Below are positions 18,684-26,652 of a stretch of DNA of 64,000 nucleotides, one piece after another. Every line of letters starts with the position of its first letter. Positions within the stretch are counted from its first letter, which is position 1. The DNA is from VRUE01 sp045805805 (GTDB lineage Bacteria > Actinomycetota > Thermoleophilia > Solirubrobacterales > 70-9): the NCBI GenBank assembly GCA_045805805.1, contig JBJMKO010000071.1, forward strand, positions 1-64,000, read 5' to 3'. The translations under genes were made by a program, and so were the position numbers. The notes below the pieces were generated by a model. The model did no database searches. It saw nothing but the letters and a program-made list of their open reading frames with translations, and was not told where the DNA came from.

Positions 18684-20384
18684 TCAGGGCGCCGGGGCCG
18701 GGTCCCCGGGAACTCCCGGCCGAAGGCCGGCCCGGGGACCCGGCCCCGGCGCCCCCGCCGGCCTGGCAGCCTCCGGCAGCCGGCCTGGCTCCGCCCCGTC
18801 CTTAGCCGGGATCAGGCTCATCGCGTGCTCGGCCTTGGCGGTGATGGTCAGGCTCGGGTTGACGCCGGGGTTGGCGGGGATCGCCGCCCCGTCGCAGACC
18901 AGCAGGTTCTCGTAGCCGAAGACGCGGTTGCCGGCGTCGACCACGCCGCTTTGCGTATCGGCACCGACGACTGCCCCGCCGAGGATGTGGGCGGTCGAGG
19001 GGATGTTGCGGATCGACTCGGTGACGGCACTCTGGGCGACGCCACCGGTGCGCTTCTCGAACCAGCGTGCGACCTGCTCGGCGGCCGGGATGTAGGTCGG
19101 GTTGGGCCGGCCCGGGTCCTGTTCGGTCTGCAGGCGCACGCCGCGCCCGAAGAGCTTGCGCTTGGGCCGGAAGTGCATCGCCGCGTCGACCGACTGCATC
19201 ACCAGCAGGATCACCGTGCGCTGGGACCAGCGGTGCGGGATCAGCATCCGCACCGTGCGCAGCGGGTGGCGGAGGATCGCGGCCAGCCACTTGACCGGGC
19301 GGCTCAGTTTCGTCCCCGGCCCGGTCATCGCGGTGAAGGTGGCGGCCATCGCGTCGCCGCCCTGGCCGTAGGTGACGACCTCGATGTGGGTGTCGGGGTC
19401 CGGGTAGATGCTCGAGGTGATCGCGACCGAGCGGCTGAAGTCGCGCTCGTCGTCGGGTGCGGTGACCGCCTGGATCGACTCCGAGTTGGTGCGGACGAGG
19501 TCGCCGAGGCGGTCGGAGATGCGCGGCAGGGCGCCGCTGTGGCGGCAGTTGGCGAGCAGGTTGTTGGTGCCGAGGGCGCCGGCGGCGACGATCACACCGC
19601 GCGCGGTCTGCGTGCGCCGTTGCTTGCGCAGCCATGAGCCTGAGCGCTCGCTGACGATCGCGTAGCCGTCGGAGCCGTCGGCGGCGCCGAGCGGGCGGAC
19701 CTCGGTCACCTGGCGCTCGGGCTCGATCCCCACGCCGAGCTTCTCGGCGAACCAGAGGTAGTTCTTCATCAGCGTGTTCTTCGCCCCGTGGCGGCAGCCG
19801 ACCATGCAGCTGCCGCAGCGCATGCAGCCGGTGCGGCTCGGACCCTCGCCGCCGAAGAAGGGGTCGGAGACCTCGACGCCGGGCTGGTCGAAGAAGACGC
19901 CGACGCGGGTGTTGGTGAAGGTCTCGCCGACGCCGATCTCCTCGCCGTATTCCTGCAGCAGCTTGTCGGCCGGCCCGATCCCTTCGTACTCGACCACACC
20001 GAGCATGCGCTCGGCCGTGTCGTAATGCGGGGCCAGCTCGCGGCTCCATTCGCCCAGCTCACTCCACTGCGGGTCGCTGAAGAAGGCCGGGCGAGCGCGG
20101 TAGAGCGTGTTGGCATAGCCGAGGCTGCCGCCGCCGACGCCGCTTCCGGAGACGATGAAGACGTCCTTGAAGAAAGTCATCCGCATCACCCCGCGCATGC
20201 CGAAGCGCGGGAGCCAGAAGTAGCGCCGCGGATGCTTCAGGTTGGACTCGGCGAAGTCCTCGTCGCGGAAGCGGCTGCCGCACTCGAGCACGGCGACCGA
20301 GTAGCCCTTTTCGGCGAGTCGCAGGGCGGAGACCGAGCCACCGAAGCCGGAGCCCACCACGATCCAGTCGAAGTCGTGCTTCAC
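18684..20384 (-). CDS. GMC-family flavin oxidoreductase (cholesterol-oxidase-like)
   Basis: 566 residues from GTG 20384. FAD-binding Rossmann motif at the start (DWIVVGSGFGGSVSALRLAE), VSGSGVGGGSLGYANTLYRA, a Cys-rich stretch CMRCGSCMVGCRHGAKNTL, and the C-terminal GMC signature with NPGVNPSLTITAKAEH. The layout matches the ChoD-type cholesterol oxidase/GMC group; substrate is unproven. Four Cys in CMRCGSCMVGC could bind a metal or cluster. The last ~25 codons run through the 18687-18754 palindrome and give a low-complexity Pro/Gly tail, so the natural end may have been extended by the palindrome. Rubredoxin and lemA are immediately upstream on the same strand (16- and 18-base gaps), pointing to an electron partner. 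Confidence 0.85.
   Translation of the reverse strand: MKHDFDWIVVGSGFGGSVSALRLAEKGYSVAVLECGSRFRDEDFAESNLKHPRRYFWLPRFGMRGVMRMTFFKDVFIVSGSGVGGGSLGYANTLYRARPAFFSDPQWSELGEWSRELAPHYDTAERMLGVVEYEGIGPADKLLQEYGEEIGVGETFTNTRVGVFFDQPGVEVSDPFFGGEGPSRTGCMRCGSCMVGCRHGAKNTLMKNYLWFAEKLGVGIEPERQVTEVRPLGAADGSDGYAIVSERSGSWLRKQRRTQTARGVIVAAGALGTNNLLANCRHSGALPRISDRLGDLVRTNSESIQAVTAPDDERDFSRSVAITSSIYPDPDTHIEVVTYGQGGDAMAATFTAMTGPGTKLSRPVKWLAAILRHPLRTVRMLIPHRWSQRTVILLVMQSVDAAMHFRPKRKLFGRGVRLQTEQDPGRPNPTYIPAAEQVARWFEKRTGGVAQSAVTESIRNIPSTAHILGGAVVGADTQSGVVDAGNRVFGYENLLVCDGAAIPANPGVNPSLTITAKAEHAMSLIPAKDGAEPGRLPEAARPAGAPGPGPRAGLRPGVPGDPAPAP
18687..18754. repeat. Perfect 24-bp-arm GC palindrome between convergent genes
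   Basis: Arms 18687-18710 and 18731-18754 are exact complements (core GCCGGGGCCGGGTCCCCGGG). The 20-base loop itself contains CCGGCC-gaa-GGCCGG. It lies at the 3' ends of the dismutase and GMC genes and overlaps the GMC reading frame. A bidirectional terminator is plausible, though there is no T-tract. Confidence 0.8.
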
Positions 20385-20400
20385 GGTACCCCCTGCGGGC

Positions 20401-20592
20401 CTAGGCCTCGCCGGGCTCCAGCGGGCGGAAATCGGAGGTGCGGGCGCCGCAAACGGGGCAGAACCAGTCCCGGGGGATGTCCTCGAACTTCGTTCCGGGT
20501 GGGATGCCGCCGTCGGGATCGCCGATCGCGGGGTCGTAGATGAACCCGCAGCTCTCGCAGATCCAGAGCGTCGCTTCCGTGGCCGTGGTCAT
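20401..20592 (-). CDS. Rubredoxin
   Basis: 63 residues; full family length. A small cytoplasmic electron carrier with one iron held by four Cys, here ICESCGFIYDP and FCPVCGARTSDF, with the usual DWFCP context. It lies between lemA (18 bases upstream) and the GMC oxidoreductase (16 bases downstream) in one leftward operon, so it probably carries electrons to or from the GMC flavoprotein, or to a hydroxylase elsewhere. Confidence 0.95.
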   Translation of the reverse strand: MTTATEATLWICESCGFIYDPAIGDPDGGIPPGTKFEDIPRDWFCPVCGARTSDFRPLEPGEA

Positions 20593-20610
20593 ACCGGAAG
20601 CTTAGAGAGG

Positions 20611-21174
20611 TCAGTCTTTGAAGCTGACCGAGACCGGTTCGCGCTGCGATGCGTCTTCGATCTCGAAGAACTCGCGCTTCGTGAAGCCGCCCTGGTTGGC
20701 GATGATCGAGCCGGGGAACTGTTCGATCGCCGTGTTGTAGGACTGGACGTTGGAGTTGTAGATCCGCCGTGAGGCCTGGATCTCGTCCTCCAGCTCGGAG
20801 AGGTTGCGGCTGAGCTGCTGGAAGTTCTCGGTGGCCCGCAGGGTCGGGTAGTTCTCGGCGACGGCCCTGACGTCGGCCAGCGCCTGGGTCAGCTTCTGCT
20901 CCGCTTTGGCGGTGTCCTCGACGCTCTGGGCGGCCATCGCCTCGGCCCGGGCCTGGGTCGTCTTCTCGAACGTCTGGCTCTCGTGCTCGGCGTAGCCCTT
21001 GACCGTCTCGACCAGGTTGGGGACGAGGTCGTGGCGGCGCTTAAGCTGCACGTCGATCCCGCTCCAGGACTCGTCGACCCGGTTGCGCGAGGCGATGATC
21101 GAGTTGCGCTTGGCGATGAAGTAGAGGACCGCGATGGCGATGACCGCGACCACGGCGATGAGCACCCAAGTCAT
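20611..21174 (-). CDS. LemA family protein
   Basis: 187 residues. One N-terminal transmembrane helix (VLIAVVAVIAIAVLYFIAKR) with a short outside end, then the conserved LemA helical domain: VDESWSGIDVQLKRRHDLVP, VKGYAEHESQTFEK, SRRIYNSNVQSYNTAI, FPGSIIA. The function of LemA proteins is poorly known; they are membrane-anchored coiled bundles. First gene of the lemA-rubredoxin-GMC operon, divergent from the DUF3137-like gene at 21287. LemA and DUF3137-like proteins are often neighbours. Confidence 0.92.
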   Translation of the reverse strand: MTWVLIAVVAVIAIAVLYFIAKRNSIIASRNRVDESWSGIDVQLKRRHDLVPNLVETVKGYAEHESQTFEKTTQARAEAMAAQSVEDTAKAEQKLTQALADVRAVAENYPTLRATENFQQLSRNLSELEDEIQASRRIYNSNVQSYNTAIEQFPGSIIANQGGFTKREFFEIEDASQREPVSVSFKD

Positions 21175-21199
21175 GTGCGCATCCTACTCGGCGCCCCGG

Positions 21200-21250
21200 C
21201 GAACTGCATCAGATTCTCGATCCAGCAGGACGAGAATTTGATGCAGTTCG
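21200..21250. repeat. Palindrome, 20-bp arms, between divergent genes
   Basis: CGAACTGCATCAGATTCTCG (21200-21219) and its complement with one mismatch (21231-21250) around an 11-base centre. It sits 25 bp from the lemA start and 36 bp from the next start, in the shared promoter region. It may be an operator or a member of the hairpin elements seen throughout the window. Confidence 0.75.
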
Positions 21251-21286
21251 CTCAAACAGCGGCGGTGCGGACATAGGATCGGCTTC

Positions 21287-21961
21287 GTGGGAGCCAAGCA
21301 GGAAGCGCAGGAATGGGCCGAGACCGTGCGCCGCTACGGCGAGCGGCATGAACTGAAATACGAGCCGGTGGGGGGGATCAACCCCAAGGACGGCCCGGTG
21401 GCGCTCTGTGTCGGGGGAACGAACCGGCTCACCGGGCAGCTGGCCGAGGGCTTCTGGGGCTCCTGCTGCGACGCCGACGAGAAGGAGCTGGGCAGCCTCT
21501 TCAACAAGGCGGTGCTGCCGACCGCGCTGCTGGCCAAGGCCAATATGCCCGACCTGGCCGAGGTCGTCCCCGCCTTCAACGTCGAGTCGATCGAGGGCCG
21601 CGAGGTCGTCACCCAGCGCTTCGCGCGCAAGGTCGAGTTCGAGTCGATCGACTTCAACAAGCGCTTCCTCGCCACCGTGCCGAGCGAGTACGACCCGGTT
21701 GCCCTGCGCGAGCTCTTCAGCCCCGGCTTCCTCGAGTGGACGACGACGATGACCGGCAAGATCGACTTCGGCATCAACGACCGCCAGCTCTGGTTCCTCT
21801 GGCATCTGGGCGAGCGCAGCGAGGGTGAGCTGAAAGCGGCGCTCAAAAATGCCGGGCAGCTGTTCAAGCGGCTGCAGGGGGAGATGGACGAGTCCGGGAT
21901 CCACACGTATCCGCCTGGGCCTTGGCACGCCGGGCTGGCGCCATTCCCCTCGGAGGGTTAG
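21287..21961 (+). CDS. DUF3137-like protein
   Basis: 224 residues from GTG 21287. No signal peptide or strong transmembrane helix. The segment FARKVEFESIDFNKRFLATV, followed by VALRELFSPGFLEW, resembles the core of DUF3137 proteins (newly synthesised strands around an FNR.F motif), here without the usual N-terminal membrane helices. Molecular function unknown. It is divergent from lemA, a common pairing. The TAG stop overlaps the first base of the 98-bp inverted-repeat element. Confidence 0.6.
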   Translation: MGAKQEAQEWAETVRRYGERHELKYEPVGGINPKDGPVALCVGGTNRLTGQLAEGFWGSCCDADEKELGSLFNKAVLPTALLAKANMPDLAEVVPAFNVESIEGREVVTQRFARKVEFESIDFNKRFLATVPSEYDPVALRELFSPGFLEWTTTMTGKIDFGINDRQLWFLWHLGERSEGELKAALKNAGQLFKRLQGEMDESGIHTYPPGPWHAGLAPFPSEG

Positions 21962-22055
21962 GCGCGCGGGTCCTGTCGCTGCAGGGACCCACCGCCCCTT
22001 CCGGTCGCTAAAGCGTCCTCAGGGGCGGTCCCCCCTACAGCGCCACCCGCGCGAG
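21958..22055 (+). repeat. 98-bp structured inverted-repeat element, copy 1
   Basis: Starts at TTAG, the stop codon of the preceding gene, and runs to CGCGCGAG. The reverse complement recurs at 22740-22838 with a single one-base (G) length difference. The element folds on itself: CGCGCGGGT/ACCCGCGCG, CGCTG/CAGCG, ACCGCCCC/GGGGCGGT and a terminal CGCT-aa-AGCG loop. Confidence 0.9.
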
Positions 22056-22076
22056 TAACGGCTCAGGTTGGACGGG

Positions 22077-22718
22077 TCAGCTCGGGTAGCCGGGGTCGCC
22101 CGGAAGGACTACTCGGTGTTCTTCGAAGCTTCCGATGACCTTGGGGAGGACGGGTTCTATGGGGCGGTTGCGGTGGGCCGAGAGGGCCTCCTCGGCGGTG
22201 GCGAACTTCGAGAGGAGCTCGAGTTGTTTGATGGTTGGGAAGGCCAAAGCCAGGTCGCCGGCGGTTTGGGCCTCGAGGGCGCGGGTCGGCTCGAACCAGG
22301 CGGCGTCTGTCGTCTCTACGCCGTCCGGCTTGGGCGGCGTGTGGGCTGGAGCCAGGGCGAGGAAGAACCAGGCGTCGAAGCGTCTCGAGATCACCTCGGG
22401 CGTGATCCAGCGCGAGAAGAGGACCAGCTCCTCGCCCTCGGGCAGCGCGATCCCGGCCTCCTCCTCCAGCTCCCGCACTGCACAGGCCTTGAACCGCGCT
22501 TCGTCGACACCATCGGCGTCATCGACGGACCCGCCGGGAAAGACCCAGACCCCAGGCATGAACCGAGCCTCCTCGGTCCGCTTCAAGAGGAGGACCTCCA
22601 AAGCTCTCTCCGAGTGCTTCCCGCCGCGCCGCAGCAGCACTACGGAAGCTGCTGGCCGCGGCACAGCTGGCGCCCCCAGGTTTGGAGCCTCCGCCGGTCC
22701 ACGCCTGCGCTCGTCCAT
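22077..22718 (-). CDS. NUDIX hydrolase (NUDT19-like)
   Basis: 213 residues from ATG 22718; an in-frame ATG at 22739 would start right at the inverted repeat. Hydrolyses nucleoside-diphosphate-linked compounds. The box is present with the longer spacing of the NUDT19/CoA-diphosphatase-like branch: VWVFPGGSVDDADGV followed by ACAVRELEEEAGIAL (catalytic Glu residues in RELEEE). The N-terminus holds AASVVLLRRGGK and VLLLKRTEEARFMPG. Substrate is unproven; CoA derivatives are likely given the branch. The gene stands alone and is exactly bracketed by two inverted copies of a ~98-bp element, so it could be an invertible or mobile cassette. Confidence 0.88.
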   Translation of the reverse strand: MDERRRGPAEAPNLGAPAVPRPAASVVLLRRGGKHSERALEVLLLKRTEEARFMPGVWVFPGGSVDDADGVDEARFKACAVRELEEEAGIALPEGEELVLFSRWITPEVISRRFDAWFFLALAPAHTPPKPDGVETTDAAWFEPTRALEAQTAGDLALAFPTIKQLELLSKFATAEEALSAHRNRPIEPVLPKVIGSFEEHRVVLPGDPGYPS

Positions 22719-22739
22719 ACGACTGACCCTATCCCGCAT

Positions 22740-22838
22740 CTCGCGCGGGTGGCGCTGTAGGGGGGACCGCCCCTGAGGACGCTTTAGCGACCGGAAGGGG
22801 CGGTGGGTCCCCTGCAGCGACAGGACCCGCGCGCCTAA
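22740..22838 (-). repeat. 98-bp structured inverted-repeat element, copy 2
   Basis: Reverse complement of 21958-22055, one G longer. Its outer end again coincides with a stop codon: CTAA at 22835-22838 covers the bioA TAG. Both copies therefore begin at the shared TTAG and point towards each other around the NUDIX gene. Confidence 0.9.
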
Positions 22839-24142
22839 GCGGCTTGGGCCAGTTGAGTGGGGGCGGATGCGCACGCCGCCTGGATCGAGTCGGTAACGAT
22901 CGCGACCAGCTCGCGCAGCTCCCCCTCGGAGATCGACAGCGGCGGCATCAGCACGACGACGTCGCTGAGCGGGCGGACGATCGCGCCGCGCTCGCGTGTC
23001 TCCACCGTCACGCGATGGCCCATGCGCAGCGCCGGGTCGTGCTCGCCGAGGTCGATCCCGACCATGAACCCTCGGCTGCGGACCTCGGCGACCTCGGGCA
23101 TCGCCTCGACCTCGTCCAGCAGCTCCCGCAGCAGGGCGATCTTCGGCTGCAGGCGCTCGATCGTCCGCTCGCTCTCGAAGGCGTCCAGGCTGGCCAGCGC
23201 GGCGGCGCAGGCGAGTGGGTTGCCCGTGTAGGTGTGGCCATGGAAGAAGGTGCGGTACTCCTCCGGGGCGCCGAGGAAGCCCTCGTAGATTCGCTCGCTC
23301 GCCAGCGTCGCCGCCAGTGGCAGGTAGCCGCCGGTCAGTCCCTTGGCCAGGCAGAGCAGGTCCGGCGCCACCTCCTCCTGCTCGCAGGCGAACATCGTGC
23401 CGGTGCGGCCGAAGCCGGTCGCCACCTCGTCGCAGATCAGCAGCACGCCGAAGTCGTCGCAGAGCTCGCGCACCGCTCGCAGGTAGCCGGCAGGGTGGAG
23501 CAGCATCCCCGCGGCGCCTTGGACCAGCGGCTCGACGATCACCGCCGCGATCTCCTCTTCGTGCACGGCGAGAACCCGCTCCAGGTCCGCCGCATCGCCG
23601 GGCTCGGCCACATGGGTCTCGAAGAGCAGCTGCCGGTAGGTGGAGTGGAAGAGGTCGATGCCGCCGACCGAGACCGAGCCGATCGTGTCGCCGTGGTAGG
23701 AGTCGCGCAGGTGGACGAAGGAGGTGCGCCGCGCGTGCTGCCCGCCCCGCTGCTGCTGGTACTGGAAGGCCATCTTCAGCGCGATCTCGGTTGCGGTCGA
23801 GCCCGACTCCGAGTAGAAGACGCGCGAGAGCCCCGGCGGCGCGAGGTCGACGAGGCGGCCGGCGAGCTCGGCCGCGCCGGGGTGGGAGAGGCCGAGCATG
23901 GTCGAGTGCGCGACCTTGCCGAGCTGATCGGTCACCGCGGCGTCGATCCCGGCATGTCCGTGGCCGTGGACGTTGCACCACAGCGAAGAGACTCCGTCGA
24001 GGTAGCGCCGGCCTTCGTCGTCGACGAGGTAGGACCCTTCGCCGCGCTCGATCATCAGCTGCTCTTCCCCGCACCAGCCCCGCTGCTGGGTGAAGGGGTG
24101 CCAGAGGTGGTCGCGGTCGAGCTGAGCGTAATCGGCCGACAT
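22835..24142 (-). CDS. bioA: Adenosylmethionine-8-amino-7-oxononanoate aminotransferase
   Basis: 435 residues from ATG 24142; a longer frame is open upstream but the family starts at DRDHLWHPFTQQ. PLP enzyme of biotin synthesis, converting KAPA to DAPA with S-adenosylmethionine as amino donor. Signatures: LWHPFTQQRGW at the start, YLDGVSSLWCNVHGHGH, FYSESGSTATEIALKMAFQY, SYHGDTIGSVSVGG, LLICDEVATGFGRTGTMFA, and the PLP lysine in DLLCLAKGLTGGYLPLA. Full length. The other biotin genes (bioB-bioF-bioD) are on the same strand 4.5 kb away, separated by a plus-strand lipid-desaturation block. Its stop codon lies within the 98-bp repeat. Confidence 0.95.
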   Translation of the reverse strand: MSADYAQLDRDHLWHPFTQQRGWCGEEQLMIERGEGSYLVDDEGRRYLDGVSSLWCNVHGHGHAGIDAAVTDQLGKVAHSTMLGLSHPGAAELAGRLVDLAPPGLSRVFYSESGSTATEIALKMAFQYQQQRGGQHARRTSFVHLRDSYHGDTIGSVSVGGIDLFHSTYRQLLFETHVAEPGDAADLERVLAVHEEEIAAVIVEPLVQGAAGMLLHPAGYLRAVRELCDDFGVLLICDEVATGFGRTGTMFACEQEEVAPDLLCLAKGLTGGYLPLAATLASERIYEGFLGAPEEYRTFFHGHTYTGNPLACAAALASLDAFESERTIERLQPKIALLRELLDEVEAMPEVAEVRSRGFMVGIDLGEHDPALRMGHRVTVETRERGAIVRPLSDVVVLMPPLSISEGELRELVAIVTDSIQAACASAPTQLAQAA

Positions 24143-24193
24143 CGGGTATAGCGACCCTAGACCCCGGCCCGGCGGTAGCCTCGAGCGTGCGGC

Positions 24194-24229
24194 TTGACAC
24201 ATAAACCTCTACATCGATCTGTGTAATAT
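24194..24229 (+). promoter_or_regulatory. Promoter/operator region of the desaturase operon
   Basis: AT-rich patch just before the ferredoxin reductase start, with TTGACA at 24194-24199 and TAATAT at 24224-24229. The spacing between these (24 bases) is too long for a standard pair, so the true -10 may be another hexamer. ACACA (24197-24201) and TGTGT (24220-24224) form an inverted pair that could be a regulator site. Confidence 0.4.
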
Positions 24230-24235
24230 CAATCA

Positions 24236-25333
24236 ATGGCGGAGCGAGGAGCACCCCCGAAGGTCCCGCCGCTGAGGCGCAGGGCGCTGCACGCGGTCCG
24301 CTCGCTGTTCACGCCGCTGCTGCCCGACGACTATCTCGAGTTGATCAATCCGCTCTGGTCGACACGCGAGCTGCGCGGGAGGATCGAGCGCATCGACGCC
24401 GAGACGCCCGAAGCGGCGACGGTGCTGATCCGGCCCGGCTTCGAGTGGCCCGGCCACCGGCCCGGGCAGTACCTGCGGATCGGCGTCGTCGTCGACGGCA
24501 TCCACCACTGGCGCGCCTACTCGCTGACCTCTGACCCCGATCGTCCGGACGGCTGCATCGCGATCACGCCGAAGCTGGTCGAAACGGGCAAGGTTTCCCC
24601 TTATCTCGTGCGCCAGGCCCGGGCCGGAGACGTCGTCCGGCTCGGCGGCGTCGAAGGCACCTTCGTGCTCCCCGACCCCCCGCCGCGCAAGCTTCTCTTC
24701 ATCAGCGCCGGCAGCGGGATCACACCGATCATGAGCATGCTGCGCAGCCTGCACCGCGGCGACTCGCTGGCCGACGCGGTCCACGTCCACTCCGCCCGCG
24801 AGACCGGGGGGATCATCTTCGCCGGCCTCCTGGGTGAGATCGGCGACGCCCACGCGGGCTATGACCTGCATCTGCGGATCACCGGGGAGGAGGGTCGGAT
24901 CGGCCCCGCCGACCTCGATCGGCTCTGCCCCGACTGGCGCGAGCGCCACGCCTTCCTCTCGGGCCCGGCCGCGATGCTCGACGCGATGAGCGAGCGCTGG
25001 GAACGGGACGGCGATCCCGAGCTGCTCCACATGGAGCGCTTCCAGCCGGTGATCGGCGGCGAGCCCGGCGAGGGCGAGGGCGGCAGCGTGCGGTTCCTCA
25101 AGAGCGGGGTCGAGGCAGGCTGCGACAGCGGCACGCCGATCCTCGTCGGCGGCGAGGAGGCGGGCGCTACGCTGCCCTTCGGCTGCCGGATGGGCATCTG
25201 CCACACCTGCGTGGGCAGGCTCTGCAAAGGGGAGGTGCGCGACCTTCGCACAGGCAAGGTCCACGGCAGCGAGGGAGAGATGATCCGCACCTGCGTCAAC
25301 GCTCCCGAAGGACCGATCGAGATCGCGCTTTGA
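24236..25333 (+). CDS. Ferredoxin reductase with C-terminal 2Fe-2S domain
   Basis: 365 residues. Order: short N-terminal extension; FAD domain (GHRPGQYLRIGVVVDG, then WRAYSLTSDPD); NAD(P) domain (LLFISAGSGITPIMSMLRSL); plant-type ferredoxin domain with cluster Cys in GCRMGICHTCVGRLC plus IRTCVN. It passes electrons from NAD(P)H to an acceptor. The stop is 20 bases before the desaturase start, and this pairing matches the mycobacterial Rv3230c-DesA3 arrangement, where the reductase feeds a membrane fatty-acid desaturase. Probably co-transcribed with it. Confidence 0.92.
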   Translation: MAERGAPPKVPPLRRRALHAVRSLFTPLLPDDYLELINPLWSTRELRGRIERIDAETPEAATVLIRPGFEWPGHRPGQYLRIGVVVDGIHHWRAYSLTSDPDRPDGCIAITPKLVETGKVSPYLVRQARAGDVVRLGGVEGTFVLPDPPPRKLLFISAGSGITPIMSMLRSLHRGDSLADAVHVHSARETGGIIFAGLLGEIGDAHAGYDLHLRITGEEGRIGPADLDRLCPDWRERHAFLSGPAAMLDAMSERWERDGDPELLHMERFQPVIGGEPGEGEGGSVRFLKSGVEAGCDSGTPILVGGEEAGATLPFGCRMGICHTCVGRLCKGEVRDLRTGKVHGSEGEMIRTCVNAPEGPIEIAL

Positions 25334-25353
25334 GAACCGACGAAAGGAAGACG

Positions 25354-26589
25354 ATGAACGCAACGACTGTCGAGGCCGAGAGCCCGCTCGCACACCTTTC
25401 CGAGGAGCAGCTCGAGGGCCTGGCCCGTGAGCTCGACGAGATCCGCGACCGGACCTTCGCCGACCTTGGTGAACGCGACCGGCGCTACATCGAGAGCATG
25501 ATCGCGATGCAGCGCCGCCTCGCGGTGATGGGGCGCGTGCTGCTGCTCGGCGCCCGCTACCGCCCGGCCAAGATCGCCGGCACGGCCGCTCTCTCGATGT
25601 CGAAGATCCTCGAGAACATGGAGATCGGCCACAACGTCCTGCACGGCCAGTGGGACTGGATGAACGACCCCCAAATCAACTCCTCGACCTGGGACTGGGA
25701 CACGGCCTCGACCGCCGAGGCCTGGAAGCACTCCCACAACTACGTCCACCACACCTTCACCAACATCCTCGGCAAGGACAAGGACCTCGGCTACGAGATC
25801 ATGCGGATCGACCCGGAGCAGCGCTGGCACCCGGTCTATCTCGCGCAGCCGCTCTACAACCTGCTGCTGATGGCGTTCTTCGAGTGGGGCGTGGCTCTCC
25901 ATGACCTCGACTTCGAGGCGATCCGCAAGGGGCGCAAGTCCAAGGCGCAGGTCAAGCGCGAGCTGGCCGGGATCCGCGAAAAGGCCAAGAGCCAGGTGGT
26001 CAAGGACTACATCGCCTGGCCGCTGCTGAGCGGCCTGGCGATGGCTGCTCTGGACGCGGGCCTCGAGGTCCGCAGCGGGACCAGGCGCCGCGGCGGGCTG
26101 GCCGGGGCCCTGAAACGCGCCCTCGGCGGCGGCCGGAGCTCGTACCGGGCGGCGGCCTCGGCGAACGCGACGGCGAACGTCGTCCGCAACGTCTGGGCCT
26201 ACGCGATCATCTTCTGCGGCCACTTCCCCGATCAGACCCACACGTTCAAGCCCGAGGAAGTCGAGGACGAGAGCCGCGGCGGCTGGTACGTGCGGCAGCT
26301 GACCGGGTCGGCGAACATCGAGGGCAGCGCGTTCTTCCACGTCGCCAGCGGCAACCTCGGCTACCAGGTCGAGCACCACCTCTTCCCGGACCTGCCGAGC
26401 ACCCGCTACGCCGAGATCGCGCCCCAGGTGAAGCAGGTCTGCGAACGCTACGGCCTCCCCTACAACAGCGGTCCCTTCGGCCAGCAGCTCGGGATGGTGC
26501 AGCGGACGATCCTGCGGCTGGCCTTCCCCGGCGGCGCGTCGCGCCCCAAGCCAGGGCCGTACCGGCGGGAGGACCACCCCGCTCTGTGA
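25354..26589 (+). CDS. Membrane fatty-acid desaturase
   Basis: 411 residues from ATG 25354 after GAAAGGAAG. Di-iron desaturase that introduces a double bond into acyl chains in the membrane. The three His boxes are present: GHNVLHGQWDW, WKHSHNYVHHTFTN, and YQVEHHLFPDLPS, with membrane segments between (YLAQPLYNLLLMAFFEWGVA and others). Full family length. Electrons should come from the ferredoxin reductase directly upstream. The following MarR gene may control the pair; a 42-bp palindrome separates them. Confidence 0.92.
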   Translation: MNATTVEAESPLAHLSEEQLEGLARELDEIRDRTFADLGERDRRYIESMIAMQRRLAVMGRVLLLGARYRPAKIAGTAALSMSKILENMEIGHNVLHGQWDWMNDPQINSSTWDWDTASTAEAWKHSHNYVHHTFTNILGKDKDLGYEIMRIDPEQRWHPVYLAQPLYNLLLMAFFEWGVALHDLDFEAIRKGRKSKAQVKRELAGIREKAKSQVVKDYIAWPLLSGLAMAALDAGLEVRSGTRRRGGLAGALKRALGGGRSSYRAAASANATANVVRNVWAYAIIFCGHFPDQTHTFKPEEVEDESRGGWYVRQLTGSANIEGSAFFHVASGNLGYQVEHHLFPDLPSTRYAEIAPQVKQVCERYGLPYNSGPFGQQLGMVQRTILRLAFPGGASRPKPGPYRREDHPAL

Positions 26590-26596
26590 GAAGAGT

Positions 26597-26638
26597 CACA
26601 AGAGCAACTATTTCGTTCGCGAAATAGTTGCTCTTGTG
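26597..26638. promoter_or_regulatory. Perfect palindrome, 19-bp arms, TTCG loop
   Basis: Arms 26597-26615 (CACAAGAGCAACTATTTCG) and 26620-26638 are exact complements around TTCG. It lies 8 bases after the desaturase stop and 15 bases before the MarR GTG start. As RNA it would be a stable UUCG-capped hairpin (terminator or stabiliser); as DNA, a CAACTATTTCG...CGAAATAGTTG dyad is a plausible MarR operator, since MarR proteins often bind their own promoter. No T-tract follows. Confidence 0.85.
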
Positions 26639-26652
26639 CAAGTATTACTCCT

